Part shown: positions 19,501 to 26,867 of the stretch, piece after piece
Position numbering within the stretch: the stretch's first letter is position 1
How the letters are laid out: each line of letters starts with the position of its first letter
Source: Pseudosulfitobacter sp. DSM 107133
GTDB lineage: Bacteria > Pseudomonadota > Alphaproteobacteria > Rhodobacterales > Rhodobacteraceae
NCBI RefSeq assembly: GCF_022788695.1
Contig: NZ_CP085155.1
Location: 248,001 to 312,000 of the forward strand
Direction: 5' to 3'
DNA length: 64,000 bases
Position numbers and translations under genes: made by a program
The notes under the pieces: model-generated
What the model was told of the DNA's origin: nothing
Databases searched by the model: none
Seen by the model: only the letters and a program-made list of their open reading frames with translations

Positions 19501-19762
19501 CAGAAATATTGCCGAGGCCCGCAAGCGGCTGAAAGATGAACGCTTTGACGTGATTATCCTGGATTGGACCCTGCCGGACGGGGACGCATCCGAATTGCTT
19601 GATGAGGTGTACAATCGGGACAAAAATGTCAGATTTGTGGCGTTGTCCGCCGATGGCAGCCGTAGCGACGACAGCCGTCTTTCGGCCAATCTTGTTAAAT
19701 CGCGTACTGATCTGGCAGACATTTCAGCCCGTATTTTAGGGCTCGAAGCGCGCGCATCATGA
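16571..19762 (+). CDS. hybrid sensor histidine kinase (CHASE-PAS-PAS-PAS-HisKA-HATPase-REC)
   Basis: About 1063 residues, inner membrane. A transmembrane helix (residues 4-22, LDILLIALFTLITVG) and a second near 285-305 (LILIAGALLISMLYI) bracket a periplasmic CHASE-type sensor domain. Three PAS/PAC domains follow (roughly 340-700), then the H-box VSHELRTPLTS with His711, the N-box NLLSNACKYSP, the G-box GTGLGLN, and a C-terminal receiver with acidic pair EDD and phospho-acceptor Asp998 in ILDWTLPDG. The lysine of the receiver is probably that in NLVKSRTD. GTG at 16571 was chosen because the membrane helix starts directly after it and an AGGA lies 12 bases upstream; the frame is open to a GTG at 16511. 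It heads a run of signalling genes. The ligand is unknown. Confidence 0.88.
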   Translation: MRKLDILLIALFTLITVGLATLRYQTSQNAAETEFSRLTADGMEALDTRMEGYVHSLTGVAAFIGASQTVSPTEFDAYVGSLKISDYLPGILGMGLIESVSDAALDDFETMRRNFGQAGFDVHPEVDAHEHFIITLIAPLERYRSILGLDLRFNEARSQALEDARELGRPQLSQRISLVQGDPSRVAFMLVMPVEKRAGLTHDMWVYAPFVGADILSYLTPSQGGSYEITVYDGDNTDAENLIFSSASEGKKAGAFSRIYRTTNWGRPWTIVFRSTPAYDFLFKKYAHILILIAGALLISMLYIALRSLRLRGEALSEVAEMRARKLDAQEDEKSSILENAVSAVFILDGESKVLSANTAALEMFGYDADEMPAKDFVSLVRPDPERKPHDRHNALGRTKEGTRLLLDVQRNDWKSFDGHVRKTIIVHDLTDEIRTQNELKNTKTLYDLALQGAQIGVFDVDLVNGTSEVSDTWCRIMGLDLGAHDADTQSLFMDRVHPDDRHIMDEADAGCVRGDTERSISEYRVRFDTPDGVVWRWMKSDAIVVARDKNGRATRLIGTQTDVTDLRHSRNALEASEKRFRNVLAVAPVGMVMMDDQSNITGVNNAFCTVSGYSEEELLAPMRMADLIPPDGRGPIYRAVAEMVEARAELYQGEHQVLHSSGELRWCYFRVSWVYDKNQDRNFYVAQVLDITDQKKIEQIKNEFVATVSHELRTPLTSIKGALGLISATAGDNLPPAMLRLVDIATTNVDRLTSIVNDILDLEKISSGEVTFNFDNVDMGALIHDTVTELSPYIKNHHAIVETDLPDTAVQIYADPGRTKQVLVNLLSNACKYSPDNSTVRIKTEVVNGMAIVYVQNEGPGIPEQFRSRIFKAFSQADSSDTRAKGGTGLGLNITRQIVTRQGGEIGFESVPNRVTVFWFTCPLATPQQVAPETVPQLPEPMAKRARIKVLHLEDDLDFAEVIDSGLGKVADVSHARNIAEARKRLKDERFDVIILDWTLPDGDASELLDEVYNRDKNVRFVALSADGSRSDDSRLSANLVKSRTDLADISARILGLEARAS

Positions 19763-19903
19763 CCTTCTGGCAAAGGGGCTGTTCCGGATAATCGACATTG
19801 CCCTATTTTTGCCAATTTGCATTGCGATAGATGATACACCGCATGTGTGGTCGCGGTATTAATCAGTACAGTATGCCGGTAAGCGGCGTTCTTGAGTTCA
19901 GGG

Positions 19904-21565
19904 ATGATGAGTGTGTTAAGTGAAGGGTTTACCGAAAAAACGGGCGTTGGCTTCGTTGTCGGCAGTGCATTGGCAATTGGGTGGTACGCGGCAAGTTCCT
20001 CCTTTCTGACAGGCACCGCAGCTGCGAGCCTTCCGATCATTGGCGCGATAGCTTTGGCGGGTCTTACCCCTGCTGCGCTGTCACGGTTCAATCTGCGTCG
20101 CGTAACAACGGGGCGCGCGTTGTCTATGGCACAGCGTCTGGGGGCATTGGACCGTCATGCGATGGTCAATATCGTCAATGAAAAACACCAGTTAAGCGAA
20201 GTGAACGACCTGTTTCTTGAAAGAACCGGGTACACGCGCGACGAGCTGGTCGGTGAACAGGTTTTGAAAATTTACGATGCCACCAACCGTTCGGTGGCGC
20301 TTCAGATTCGCACGGCCTTGCAGCGCGGCGAACTCTGGCAGGGTGAAACGCCTCTGCGCCGCAAGGATGGCTCGGTTATCTACACTCACAGCACAATTGT
20401 GCCGTTGTTTGACGCCAAAGGCGCATGGAAAGGCTCGATTTCCGTGCGCACCGACATTTCGCGCACGCGGCAGCTGCTGGCTGAACGCGATGTGGCCGAA
20501 AGCTTGCACGAACTGCGCGACGATATTTGGATCGTGCACGCCGAGAGTGAAAAATTCGCTTACGTCAACGCTGCGGCCCGCCGTCGTCTGGGCTGGAAGA
20601 ACGAAGAGATCGAGCAGCACGCCCTGGGCGAATTCTCCCAGGATCCTGGCGGCAAGGCCATTCGGGCCGCATGTCGCCGTTTGGTAGAGCGTCATGAAAC
20701 CTCGGTGCAGTTCGAAGAAACGCTGCTGGGTGTACCGTTCCACATCAGCATCAAGTTCGTGCAGAACGACCATGAAAAGGCACGCTTCCTGATTGTTCTG
20801 AACGACATCTCGGCGCGGCTTGAGCAGGAACGCCGGCAGGGCGAGTTTATCTCGACTGTCAGCCACGAACTGCGCTCGCCGTTGACGTCGATCAAGGGCG
20901 CGATGGGGTTGATGTTGTCCAACGCCACGGGCGATCTGCCCGGCAAGGCGATAAGCCTGCTGGAAATTGCGCACCGCAACGCTGACCGGCTGGTTCTGAT
21001 CCTGAACGACATTCTGGACCTTGAAAAGATTTCGGCCGGCAAGCTGGAATTCACTCTGGACGACGTCGACCTGAGCGATCTGGTCCGCGAAACCCAACAG
21101 GCCAATGCCACGATCGGCCAGCGTTTTGCCATCAAAATGGAAATTGAGGGTGCGGATGCCCCCATGCCAGTGACCACCGATCCCAACCGCGTGATGCAGG
21201 TGCTGAACAATCTTGTGTCCAACGCCTGCAAGTTTTCGAAAGCCGGTGACACGGTTGCGATCCGTATCCGCGACGAAGGCGAACATATTCGCATTTCTGT
21301 ACGCGATCAGGGGCAGGGGATCCCGCTGGAGGATCAGCACAAGATTTTTGAAAAATTTGCTGATCTTGCAAATTCGTCCCGCGCGACCAAGGGCGGAACA
21401 GGTCTGGGTCTGAGTATTTGCAAGGCAATTGTCCAGAACCTCGGGGGCACCATCGGCTTCAACAGTCAGGAAGGTGTCGGCACGACATTCTACTTTGTTT
21501 TACCCAAGCAACATCCTATAAAGGCCGAAACCAGCAACGAGCCTAAATTGCGTGTGGCCTCTTGA
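19904..21565 (+). CDS. PAS-domain sensor histidine kinase
   Basis: About 553 residues. Two short hydrophobic helices near the N-terminus (GFVVGSALAIGWYAA and ASLPIIGAIALAGL) suggest a membrane anchor. Two PAS domains (about 70-300) precede the HisKA H-box VSHELRSPLTS with His321, the N-box NNLVSNACKFS and the G-box GTGLGLSICKAIV. The kinase core is closely similar to that of the upstream hybrid kinase (shared SHELR-PLTSIKGA and LNDILDLEKIS), so the two are probably paralogues. No receiver is fused; instead a free receiver gene follows 12 bp after the stop. The start is uncertain among ATGs at 19904/19907 and a TTG at 19892, with only a GGG close upstream. Confidence 0.86.
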   Translation: MMSVLSEGFTEKTGVGFVVGSALAIGWYAASSSFLTGTAAASLPIIGAIALAGLTPAALSRFNLRRVTTGRALSMAQRLGALDRHAMVNIVNEKHQLSEVNDLFLERTGYTRDELVGEQVLKIYDATNRSVALQIRTALQRGELWQGETPLRRKDGSVIYTHSTIVPLFDAKGAWKGSISVRTDISRTRQLLAERDVAESLHELRDDIWIVHAESEKFAYVNAAARRRLGWKNEEIEQHALGEFSQDPGGKAIRAACRRLVERHETSVQFEETLLGVPFHISIKFVQNDHEKARFLIVLNDISARLEQERRQGEFISTVSHELRSPLTSIKGAMGLMLSNATGDLPGKAISLLEIAHRNADRLVLILNDILDLEKISAGKLEFTLDDVDLSDLVRETQQANATIGQRFAIKMEIEGADAPMPVTTDPNRVMQVLNNLVSNACKFSKAGDTVAIRIRDEGEHIRISVRDQGQGIPLEDQHKIFEKFADLANSSRATKGGTGLGLSICKAIVQNLGGTIGFNSQEGVGTTFYFVLPKQHPIKAETSNEPKLRVAS

Positions 21566-21577
21566 TTGGAGTAGAAT

Positions 21578-21952
21578 ATGATTAAAATACTGCATGTAGA
21601 AGACGACGCCGACATTCGGGAAATTGCCCAGCTCGCGCTTGGCCTGTCCGACGATTTCGAGGTTGTGCAAAGCGCCTCGGGCGAGGAAGCCTTGTTGGTG
21701 GTTCAGGCCTTTACACCTGATGTATTGTTGCTGGATGTGATGATGCCGGGCATGACCGGCCGTCAGACGCTTGAAAAATTGCGCCAGATTCCCGCGCTGG
21801 AAAAAACTCCGGCGATTTTCATGACCGCACGGGCGCAAAACGCCGAGGTTGAAGAGCTGCGCGCGCTGGGTGCGGCCGAGGTGATCAGCAAGCCCTTTGA
21901 TCCTATGTTGTTGGGCGATCAGATCAAGGCCGCGCTCAAGGCTTTTGCCTGA
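21578..21952 (+). CDS. single-domain response regulator (CheY-like)
   Basis: 124 residues, receiver domain only: acidic pocket EDD (residues 8-10), phospho-acceptor Asp53 in LLLDVMMPG, the threonine in FMTARA, and the lysine in ISKPFDP. It starts 12 bp after the PAS kinase with GGAG just upstream, so the two are probably co-translated partners. Having no output domain, it probably passes phosphate on (for example to the Hpt protein encoded opposite) or acts by protein binding. Confidence 0.9.
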   Translation: MIKILHVEDDADIREIAQLALGLSDDFEVVQSASGEEALLVVQAFTPDVLLLDVMMPGMTGRQTLEKLRQIPALEKTPAIFMTARAQNAEVEELRALGAAEVISKPFDPMLLGDQIKAALKAFA

Positions 21953-21982
21953 GGTCGGCGGCAATCATTGCGATGATGTGAC

Positions 21983-22013
21983 AGGCATCCACCCTATGGT
22001 GGGTGCCTTTTTT
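21983..22013 (+). terminator. intrinsic terminator after the kinase-receiver pair
   Basis: AGGCATCCACC (21983-21993) pairs with GGTGGGTGCCT (21998-22008), with one G-T wobble, across a CTAT loop and is followed by six T residues (22008-22013). Confidence 0.9.
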
Positions 22014-22108
22014 GTGCCCGCATCATCATACAGGGGCGCAAAGCTCTGCACATCAAGGCGCGCACCAGGCATTCACAGGCAAGCCTGCGTCTGCGTGAAC
22101 CGCAACGC

Positions 22109-22136
22109 AAAACCGCGCCGGACTGCGGCGCGGTTT
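22109..22136 (-). terminator. intrinsic terminator for the minus-strand Hpt/receiver genes
   Basis: AAACCGCGCCG (22110-22120) pairs with CGGCGCGGTTT (22126-22136) across a 5-base loop. Read on the minus strand, the right-hand arm is transcribed first and the stem ends in TTTT. It lies about 24 bp beyond the stop of the Hpt gene. Confidence 0.8.
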
Positions 22137-22159
22137 CTGGTCAGCTCCGGGTCCAGACC

Positions 22160-22510
22160 CTAGCGCAGTAAACCCTTGCATTGTTCTACAAACTCGTCGA
22201 TCTGCACCAACAGTGCATCAGGGCACAGTGCCAGATCATTGTCGGGACCGTTCAGATGCGAAATGATGTCATTCTCGCAGGTGCGTGCCGCGATCCCCAG
22301 ATCATCAAATCCAAGCGAACCGGCGGTGCCCGCGATCTGGTGCAGAATGTCACGCGCCGCCGCCAGATTTCCGTTCACCTCTTCCAGTGACAGGCTTTCG
22401 TAAGCCAGTACCGCGTGGTGTGCGATGCTTTGCTGGCGCGTCACCAGAAGGTCAAGAAACCGTTCCCGGATCTTTTCCAGCCCCGAGACCATGTCCATAG
22501 TGCCATCCAT
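22160..22510 (-). CDS. histidine phosphotransfer (Hpt) domain protein
   Basis: 116 residues, a stand-alone Hpt helical-bundle protein. The phospho-accepting His57 lies in the family motif LHQIAGTAGSLGF (HxxxGxxxxxG). Such proteins shuttle phosphate between receivers in a phosphorelay. Start 22510 was chosen because it overlaps the stop of the upstream receiver gene as TAATG, typical of translational coupling; the frame stays open a further 27 bases upstream inside that gene. Its production therefore probably depends on translation of the upstream gene, which is the one disturbed by the IS630 insertion. Confidence 0.85.
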   Translation of the reverse strand: MDGTMDMVSGLEKIRERFLDLLVTRQQSIAHHAVLAYESLSLEEVNGNLAAARDILHQIAGTAGSLGFDDLGIAARTCENDIISHLNGPDNDLALCPDALLVQIDEFVEQCKGLLR

Positions 22511-23484
22511 TATGCGCGCTGCGGCTCGGTCAGCCAAAAGTCGTGACGGTTGCGTTCGTATTTGATTGCCGCATCCTTGGCGCTGGAATGGGCTTCGCCC
22601 AAGGCATCCATCACCGCGTTTCCGCTTTTCCAGATCATGCGCACTGCATCACCGGTGCTGACGCGCGGTTCCAGTGGCTCGCCTGCGTTGTTGAACATCT
22701 CCATGCGCGACAGCGCAAGGTTCACATCGTCCATCAGCAGTTCGGGGTCGGGCCGCCAGCCGCTTTCGGTAACACAAACAAAGGTGCCGTCGCCGCCATA
22801 GGACATCAGGAACTGATGCGATGCCAATGTGTCCGAGATCACCTCGGCCACATCCGTGATCAGACTGTTGAATTCAAAGGCGTTCAGCGCTGCATGAAAC
22901 CCCTCGATGTTGCGTATCGAAAAGCCGAACGCAGTGGACCCGAACAGCGCATTGCGCGTCAGCTGGGCCACATAGTTTTCCATCGCAATGAAATCAATCA
23001 CGTTGTCCACGTCATAGACGGACAGCGGTTCATGCAGCTCCAGCGTCTGGGGGATCGCCGCGACGGTCTTGGCGGCAAAGATTTTCTTGGTACGGGATTG
23101 GCGCGTGGCGGCCAGTTTTTCGACCATGCCGACGCGCGCGCGCAGCTCGTTCACTTCAAACGGCTTGGTCACATAGTCGGTGGCGCCAGCCTTGAAGGCG
23201 GCGTCGATATAGCGTTTTTCGGACATGGCGGTCACCATCAGCACCGGCGTGTCGGCATAGCGTGCCATGTCGCGGATACGGGTCATCAATTCAATGCCGT
23301 CCATCTGCGGCATCTGGATATCCAGCATGAAACAATCAAACGGTGCCGCGCCTGGTCGCTTGAGAACTTCCAGAGCTTCGGGGCCGGATTCAGCAGTTGT
23401 CAGTTCGTGTTCGCCAATAGCCGCGACAAACTGCGTTAACAGCTCGAGAATGATGGGATCATCGTCCACAGCAAGAATACGCAC
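22510..23484 (-). CDS. response regulator with degenerate GGDEF-like output domain
   Basis: 324 residues. Residues 1-120 are a receiver: DDD (7-9), phospho-acceptor Asp55 in FMLDIQMPQ, Lys107 in VTKPFE. Residues 160-310 resemble a GGDEF fold: a phenylalanine-rich AFGFSIRNIEGFHAAL strand-helix and a YGGDGTF turn at 229-235 where active cyclases have GGDEF. The second acidic residue is lost, so cyclic-di-GMP synthesis is unlikely. The start is a GTG at 23484. An IS630 element lies 5 bp upstream, so no ribosome-binding site is left at a proper distance. A paralogue lies at 24807-25793. GGDGT also occurs in lipid and NAD kinases, but the surrounding pattern fits GGDEF better. Confidence 0.8.
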   Translation of the reverse strand: MRILAVDDDPIILELLTQFVAAIGEHELTTAESGPEALEVLKRPGAAPFDCFMLDIQMPQMDGIELMTRIRDMARYADTPVLMVTAMSEKRYIDAAFKAGATDYVTKPFEVNELRARVGMVEKLAATRQSRTKKIFAAKTVAAIPQTLELHEPLSVYDVDNVIDFIAMENYVAQLTRNALFGSTAFGFSIRNIEGFHAALNAFEFNSLITDVAEVISDTLASHQFLMSYGGDGTFVCVTESGWRPDPELLMDDVNLALSRMEMFNNAGEPLEPRVSTGDAVRMIWKSGNAVMDALGEAHSSAKDAAIKYERNRHDFWLTEPQRA

Positions 23485-23489
23485 CGTTA

Positions 23490-23511
23490 AAGCATTTCTA
23501 ATTTAACCTGA
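23490..23511. repeat. IS630 left terminal inverted repeat
   Basis: 22 bases starting AAGCATTTCTAA and ending AACCTGA. They match the reverse complement of 24521-24542 at 18 of 22 positions. Confidence 0.9.
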
Positions 23512-24078
23512 GGCATATCCGGCAGCCTGAAAGTAGTTTGTACACTCCTGCGGGGAGTACATTGCGCAGATTTCGCCAAGGGCTTCGAACACCGAGGTGA
23601 ATGATCGCGCACTGATGCGTCTGAGGTGAGCCTTCAATTTGGAGAAAGCCAACTCAATCGGGTTCAGGTCTGGCGAATATGGCGGCAGATAGAGGAACCA
23701 GCATCCATGAGCCTTGAGCGCCGCAGCGGCTTCTTTGTTGTGATGCGTCGCGAGGTTGTCGAGAACCACGGCTGTGCCTGGCGCGATCTCAGGGATCAGG
23801 ACCTTTTGCACATAGGCCGCGAAGGCAGGACCATCCATCGCGCCTTTGATCACCCAAGGTGCGATCAGAGACTCATGTGTTAGCCCCGCAATCAGGGTTT
23901 GGGTTCCCCAACTGCCGAAGGGCGCATCCATCGTCAGGCGTTCGCCACGCGGGGCCCAGCCGCGCAGCCGGGCGAGGTTCGTTTTGACCGCTGTTTCATC
24001 AAGAAAGACAACGCGTTCCGGCATCCGCGCAATGGCTGGCAAACGGTGTGTGAACCAGTCCTCACGTCGTCGCCTCAC
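23503..24078 (-). CDS. IS630 transposase, DDE catalytic part (OrfB)
   Basis: 191 residues counted from a GTG at 24078. The DDE acids lie in VVFLDETAV, VVLDNLATHH and NPIELAFSKLKAHLRR, with the family block LPPYSPDLNPIE between the last two. Upstream of the GTG the same frame reads on through SLVATERHRAKV, sequence that belongs to the transposase, so the real product is most likely a fusion with OrfA made by a -1 frameshift rather than a separate protein. The stop lies 18 bp before the GTG of the downstream response regulator, close enough for reinitiation. Confidence 0.9.
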   Translation of the reverse strand: MRRRREDWFTHRLPAIARMPERVVFLDETAVKTNLARLRGWAPRGERLTMDAPFGSWGTQTLIAGLTHESLIAPWVIKGAMDGPAFAAYVQKVLIPEIAPGTAVVLDNLATHHNKEAAAALKAHGCWFLYLPPYSPDLNPIELAFSKLKAHLRRISARSFTSVFEALGEICAMYSPQECTNYFQAAGYASG

Positions 24079-24461
24079 CTTGGCACGGTGACGTTCGGTA
24101 GCGACCAGTGACTTTTTTTGTGCGTGAACCCGAGACGCTTTAGCAGATGCCCGATAGCAGAGTGCTGGACCTGCAGTCCGGTTGCATCAGCAAGCGCATC
24201 ACGCAGCTCAAACAGTGTGATATCAGGGTCTTGAGCAATCAACTCTTCGAAAAAACCAACATGGGGTGCCAATTTTCCTGACCCTTTTGGACGACCCTGT
24301 ACGGCAGGATCAGCCCGGCCCGTCGTTTGGATCTGATGCCGCCACCGGGCGCCCGTTGCTGGCGACAGCTTCAAGCGTGCTGCCGCCGCTCGCCCGCTTA
24401 ACCCTTCCTCAATATATCTCTGAAACCGCGCACGTAGCGCTGATGGCAAAGGTGCTGACAT
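24075..24461 (-). CDS. IS630 transposase, N-terminal helix-turn-helix part (OrfA)
   Basis: 128 residues from an ATG at 24461. It holds the DNA-binding winged-helix region (SGRAAAARLKLSPATGARWRHQ) and the linker ending in LLKRLGFTHKK. After KK the frame leaves the family consensus (SHWSLPNVTVPR) and stops, overlapping OrfB as GTGA. The run of seven A residues coding for the two lysines is the obvious slip site. Of itself it can bind DNA but lacks the catalytic acids. Confidence 0.88.
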   Translation of the reverse strand: MSAPLPSALRARFQRYIEEGLSGRAAAARLKLSPATGARWRHQIQTTGRADPAVQGRPKGSGKLAPHVGFFEELIAQDPDITLFELRDALADATGLQVQHSAIGHLLKRLGFTHKKSHWSLPNVTVPR

Positions 24462-24520
24462 TGTTCATCCTCCCAAACAGGATGAATCACAATCAGGCCA
24501 GTTTGGGAATCCCCAGCGAT

Positions 24521-24542
24521 TCAGGTTTTGTTAGAAACGCTT
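24521..24542. repeat. IS630 right terminal inverted repeat
   Basis: 22 bases whose reverse complement starts AAGCGTTTCTAA and ends AACCTGA, partner of 23490-23511. Confidence 0.9.
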
Positions 24543-24545
24543 TAG

Positions 24546-24550
24546 TCTCC
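24546..24550 (-). promoter_or_regulatory. stranded Shine-Dalgarno sequence of the interrupted response regulator
   Basis: Read on the minus strand this is GGAGA, directly followed by C and the TA target site. Removing the IS and one TA rejoins it to the receiver gene as GGAGACTAACGGTG, with GGAG 7 bases before the GTG start at 23484. It is now about 1.06 kb away from that start. Confidence 0.8.
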
Positions 24551-24741
24551 ATTTTCTTGATCGTCAGAGGGCCGCTTGCCCCCACAACTCAATAACAACC
24601 CTACGGGGAAAGGTGGCATGAATAGGGCAAATAGCGAAACAATAGAAGAAATTTTTAAAAAATTGTATCTCTTGGCCGGGATAGTTGACACTTAAGACGT
24701 GAAGCTGGCCAGGCCTCAAGACGGATTCAGAAACAATTGCG

Positions 24742-24774
24742 CGACGGTTGCGGGCCCGTTGCCTGCAACCGTCG
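24742..24774 (-). terminator. hairpin downstream of the second degenerate-GGDEF regulator
   Basis: CGACGGTTGC (24742-24751) pairs with GCAACCGTCG (24765-24774), a perfect 10-bp stem with a 13-base loop, about 33 bp after the stop at 24807. On the minus strand the run of T that follows is short and delayed, so it may be a weak or Rho-assisted terminator. Confidence 0.5.
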
Positions 24775-24806
24775 TTGGTATTTTCGATAGGTCTGTTGCC
24801 AATTGC

Positions 24807-25793
24807 CTAGTCGCGTGCGTCAACATAGCTTTCAAATTTGGCGAACAGGTTGGTTTCTTCTTCTTCCACGCTTTCACGGAAAGGGTCGGTTTTCAGGCTG
24901 GTTTCACGCAGCTTTTCGCTGGCCGACATTCCTGACCAATAGCGTTGGTTGCCCACTGAATCTATGCGCACCTTGGGTGGTTGCTTGATCTGGCTGGTTT
25001 CATCGTCCCAGTTGCGTTTCAGATCTTCCGTCATGGTGCGTCGCAGTTTGTTCAGGTCCAGACGTCTGCGCCCGATGGTCAGGCCCAGGAACCGTCCCGA
25101 TCCGACATAGGCCACATGCGCGGCAAAACCGTTCAGTGAATCCAGTGTGATTTCGGCAAGCTGTTCGATCGCATTGCGAAAGGCGGGGGCCGACACCGTG
25201 GCGTGTGCGGTTTTCATGCCCTGCGCTTCGACACTGAACAGGTTCATCGCATAGCAACCGGTTTGCAAACGCAGCAGATGGTTTTCCATTTCCAGCAAGT
25301 TCGACATGCCCGGCACGTCCAGCTTGAACGCTTCTTCAAAGCGCACCTTGACCAATGCGGTCAGCTCGCCCAGCGTATGCTGTGCTTCGCGTTCGCGCAG
25401 AAGGCTGGCGTTCAGCAGGCCCGCAGAGTTGATCCGCGCGCCCAGTTCGACACCTTCCAGCGGCTTCGAGATGTAATCGGTGGCACCTGCGAAGAACGCG
25501 CGCTGCATCAGGCCCGCTTCGCGGCTGGCCGTCATCATCAGGATCGGCGTGCTGCGATATGCGGCACAGGCACGGATCATTTCGCACATTTCAATCCCGT
25601 CAACACCCGGCAGCATGATGTCCACAAGGAAACAATCAAACAGCCGCGGCGACTCGCGCACAATGTCCAAAGCTTCCTCGGCCGATGCGGCACAGGTCAG
25701 CAGGTAGTTTTTTTCTTCGGTCAGGCTGCCGCGTAGCAGGTCCAGAATGACCGGATCGTCATCCACAGCAAGGATATGCATCATAGGTTTCAT
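24807..25793 (-). CDS. response regulator with degenerate GGDEF-like output domain (paralogue)
   Basis: 328 residues. The receiver has DDD (11-13), phospho-acceptor Asp58 in FLVDIMLPG and the lysine in YISKPLEG. Residues 170-290 align by eye with the output domain of the 22510-23484 protein, but the signature turn is YVGSGRF (229-235), further from GGDEF, so no cyclase activity is expected. The tail is acidic (ESVEEEETNLF). Separated from the paralogue only by the IS630 element and about 260 bp, the two probably arose by tandem duplication. Both may serve as phosphate-controlled protein-binding modules of one phosphorelay. Confidence 0.8.
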   Translation of the reverse strand: MKPMMHILAVDDDPVILDLLRGSLTEEKNYLLTCAASAEEALDIVRESPRLFDCFLVDIMLPGVDGIEMCEMIRACAAYRSTPILMMTASREAGLMQRAFFAGATDYISKPLEGVELGARINSAGLLNASLLREREAQHTLGELTALVKVRFEEAFKLDVPGMSNLLEMENHLLRLQTGCYAMNLFSVEAQGMKTAHATVSAPAFRNAIEQLAEITLDSLNGFAAHVAYVGSGRFLGLTIGRRRLDLNKLRRTMTEDLKRNWDDETSQIKQPPKVRIDSVGNQRYWSGMSASEKLRETSLKTDPFRESVEEEETNLFAKFESYVDARD

Positions 25794-25986
25794 TCCTCAA
25801 ATTCGTTTCTACCGCTGGCAGAAATTGATCTGCTTTAAGTTGTTCTTAAGACGTCAGGAAAACGGGGCATTTTTGAGACGCATTCGCGAAAAATTAGTGT
25901 CGCCGGACGGATTACGGCAATGATTGCGCTGAAAGTCGCCAATAGACCGGGTTGCAAGCCGTCAATTGTGGCAGCATTGCGTTCAA

Positions 25987-26745
25987 CTATGCGTAGAGAA
26001 CCTTTGTACCGACACTTTCGCAGAATTCGGCGCAGGCCGTCGAAAGGGGTTGATTGGTAAAGAACACATCAACCTCGGCCATCGACGCGATGCGGGCAGG
26101 GGCCTTGCGTTCGAACTTGGATCCGTCCGCCACAAGAAACACTTCTTCTGAATGGGCGATGATGGTTTTGCTGACGCCCACCTCCTGAATGTCAAAGTCC
26201 ATCAGATCGCCGTTGTCACGCAGCGCCGAACAGCTGATCACCGCATGATCGAACTGGAACTGGCGGATCGTCTGTGTCGCCAGATCCCCGATCAACCCGC
26301 CATCAGACCGGCGCAGGTTGCCGCCTGTCACCACCACTTCGACGCTGGGGTTTTGCGACAGGATCATGGCAATGTTGATATTGTTGGTCACAACCAGCAG
26401 GCCCTGATGATGCAGCAATTCGGCGGCAACGGCTTCGGTTGTGGTGCCGATGTTCAGAAAGACCGAGCAATCATTGGGGATCTGGCGGGCGCAGATGCGC
26501 GCAATGTCGACTTTCGCGGCCTGATTCAGCTCGCGGCGTTCACTATACCCGATGTTGGTGGTGGTGGATGGCAGCACCGCGCCGCCATGCACCCGTTCCA
26601 GTTTGCCGGAATCTGCCAGCTCGGTCAGGTCGCGGCGAATGGTCTGCGGGGCGACACCAAAGTGATCGACCAGCCCGTCAACCGTCACACGGCCTTCGCG
26701 GCGCGCGATCTTGATAATCTCCGGTTTGCGCAAGGATTGACTCAT
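25987..26745 (-). CDS. glpR: DeoR-family glycerol regulon repressor
   Basis: 252 residues. The N-terminal DeoR helix-turn-helix (VDGLVDHFGVAPQTIRRDLTEL, HGGAV after it) is followed by the sugar-phosphate binding domain (LNIGTTTEAVAAEL, VTNNINIAMIL, GGNLRRSDGGLIG). GlpR proteins are released from DNA by glycerol-3-phosphate. Start 26745 has GGGAGG five bases ahead; the frame extends to a TTG at 26757 that contains that site and is rejected. It is divergent from glpD and the glycerol importer, the expected place for their repressor. Confidence 0.93.
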   Translation of the reverse strand: MSQSLRKPEIIKIARREGRVTVDGLVDHFGVAPQTIRRDLTELADSGKLERVHGGAVLPSTTTNIGYSERRELNQAAKVDIARICARQIPNDCSVFLNIGTTTEAVAAELLHHQGLLVVTNNINIAMILSQNPSVEVVVTGGNLRRSDGGLIGDLATQTIRQFQFDHAVISCSALRDNGDLMDFDIQEVGVSKTIIAHSEEVFLVADGSKFERKAPARIASMAEVDVFFTNQPLSTACAEFCESVGTKVLYA

Positions 26746-26867
26746 TTTGCCTCCCAAATCTTCGCGAATCGATCAACACGACCTGCGCTATTGTGCGGTT
26801 TTCCCCGTGTACTTGTAAATTGCCGCGCGTTTCTGCGTGAAATTAGGTTTGATTTCAGCTTGTTGGC

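Larger units (their letters stand above)
23490..24542 (-). mobile_element. IS630-family insertion sequence, complete, flanked by TA
   Basis: A 1053-bp element with near-perfect terminal inverted repeats and a TA dinucleotide on each side (23488-23489 and 24543-24544), the target duplication typical of IS630/Tc1 elements. It carries two overlapping transposase frames on the minus strand with an A7 run near their junction. It looks intact. It is inserted between the ribosome-binding site and the start codon of the response regulator at 22510-23484. Confidence 0.93.

Noticed and set aside
22510..23484. GGDGT motif read as a diacylglycerol or NAD kinase domain
   Set aside because: The protein has a receiver in front and a strand-helix pattern before the motif like GGDEF proteins; no other kinase motifs are present.
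23503..24461. The transposase as a pseudogene because of its two frames
   Set aside because: The frame change falls on an A7 slip site, both parts are otherwise intact, and the terminal repeats and TA flanks are well kept, which fits programmed frameshifting.
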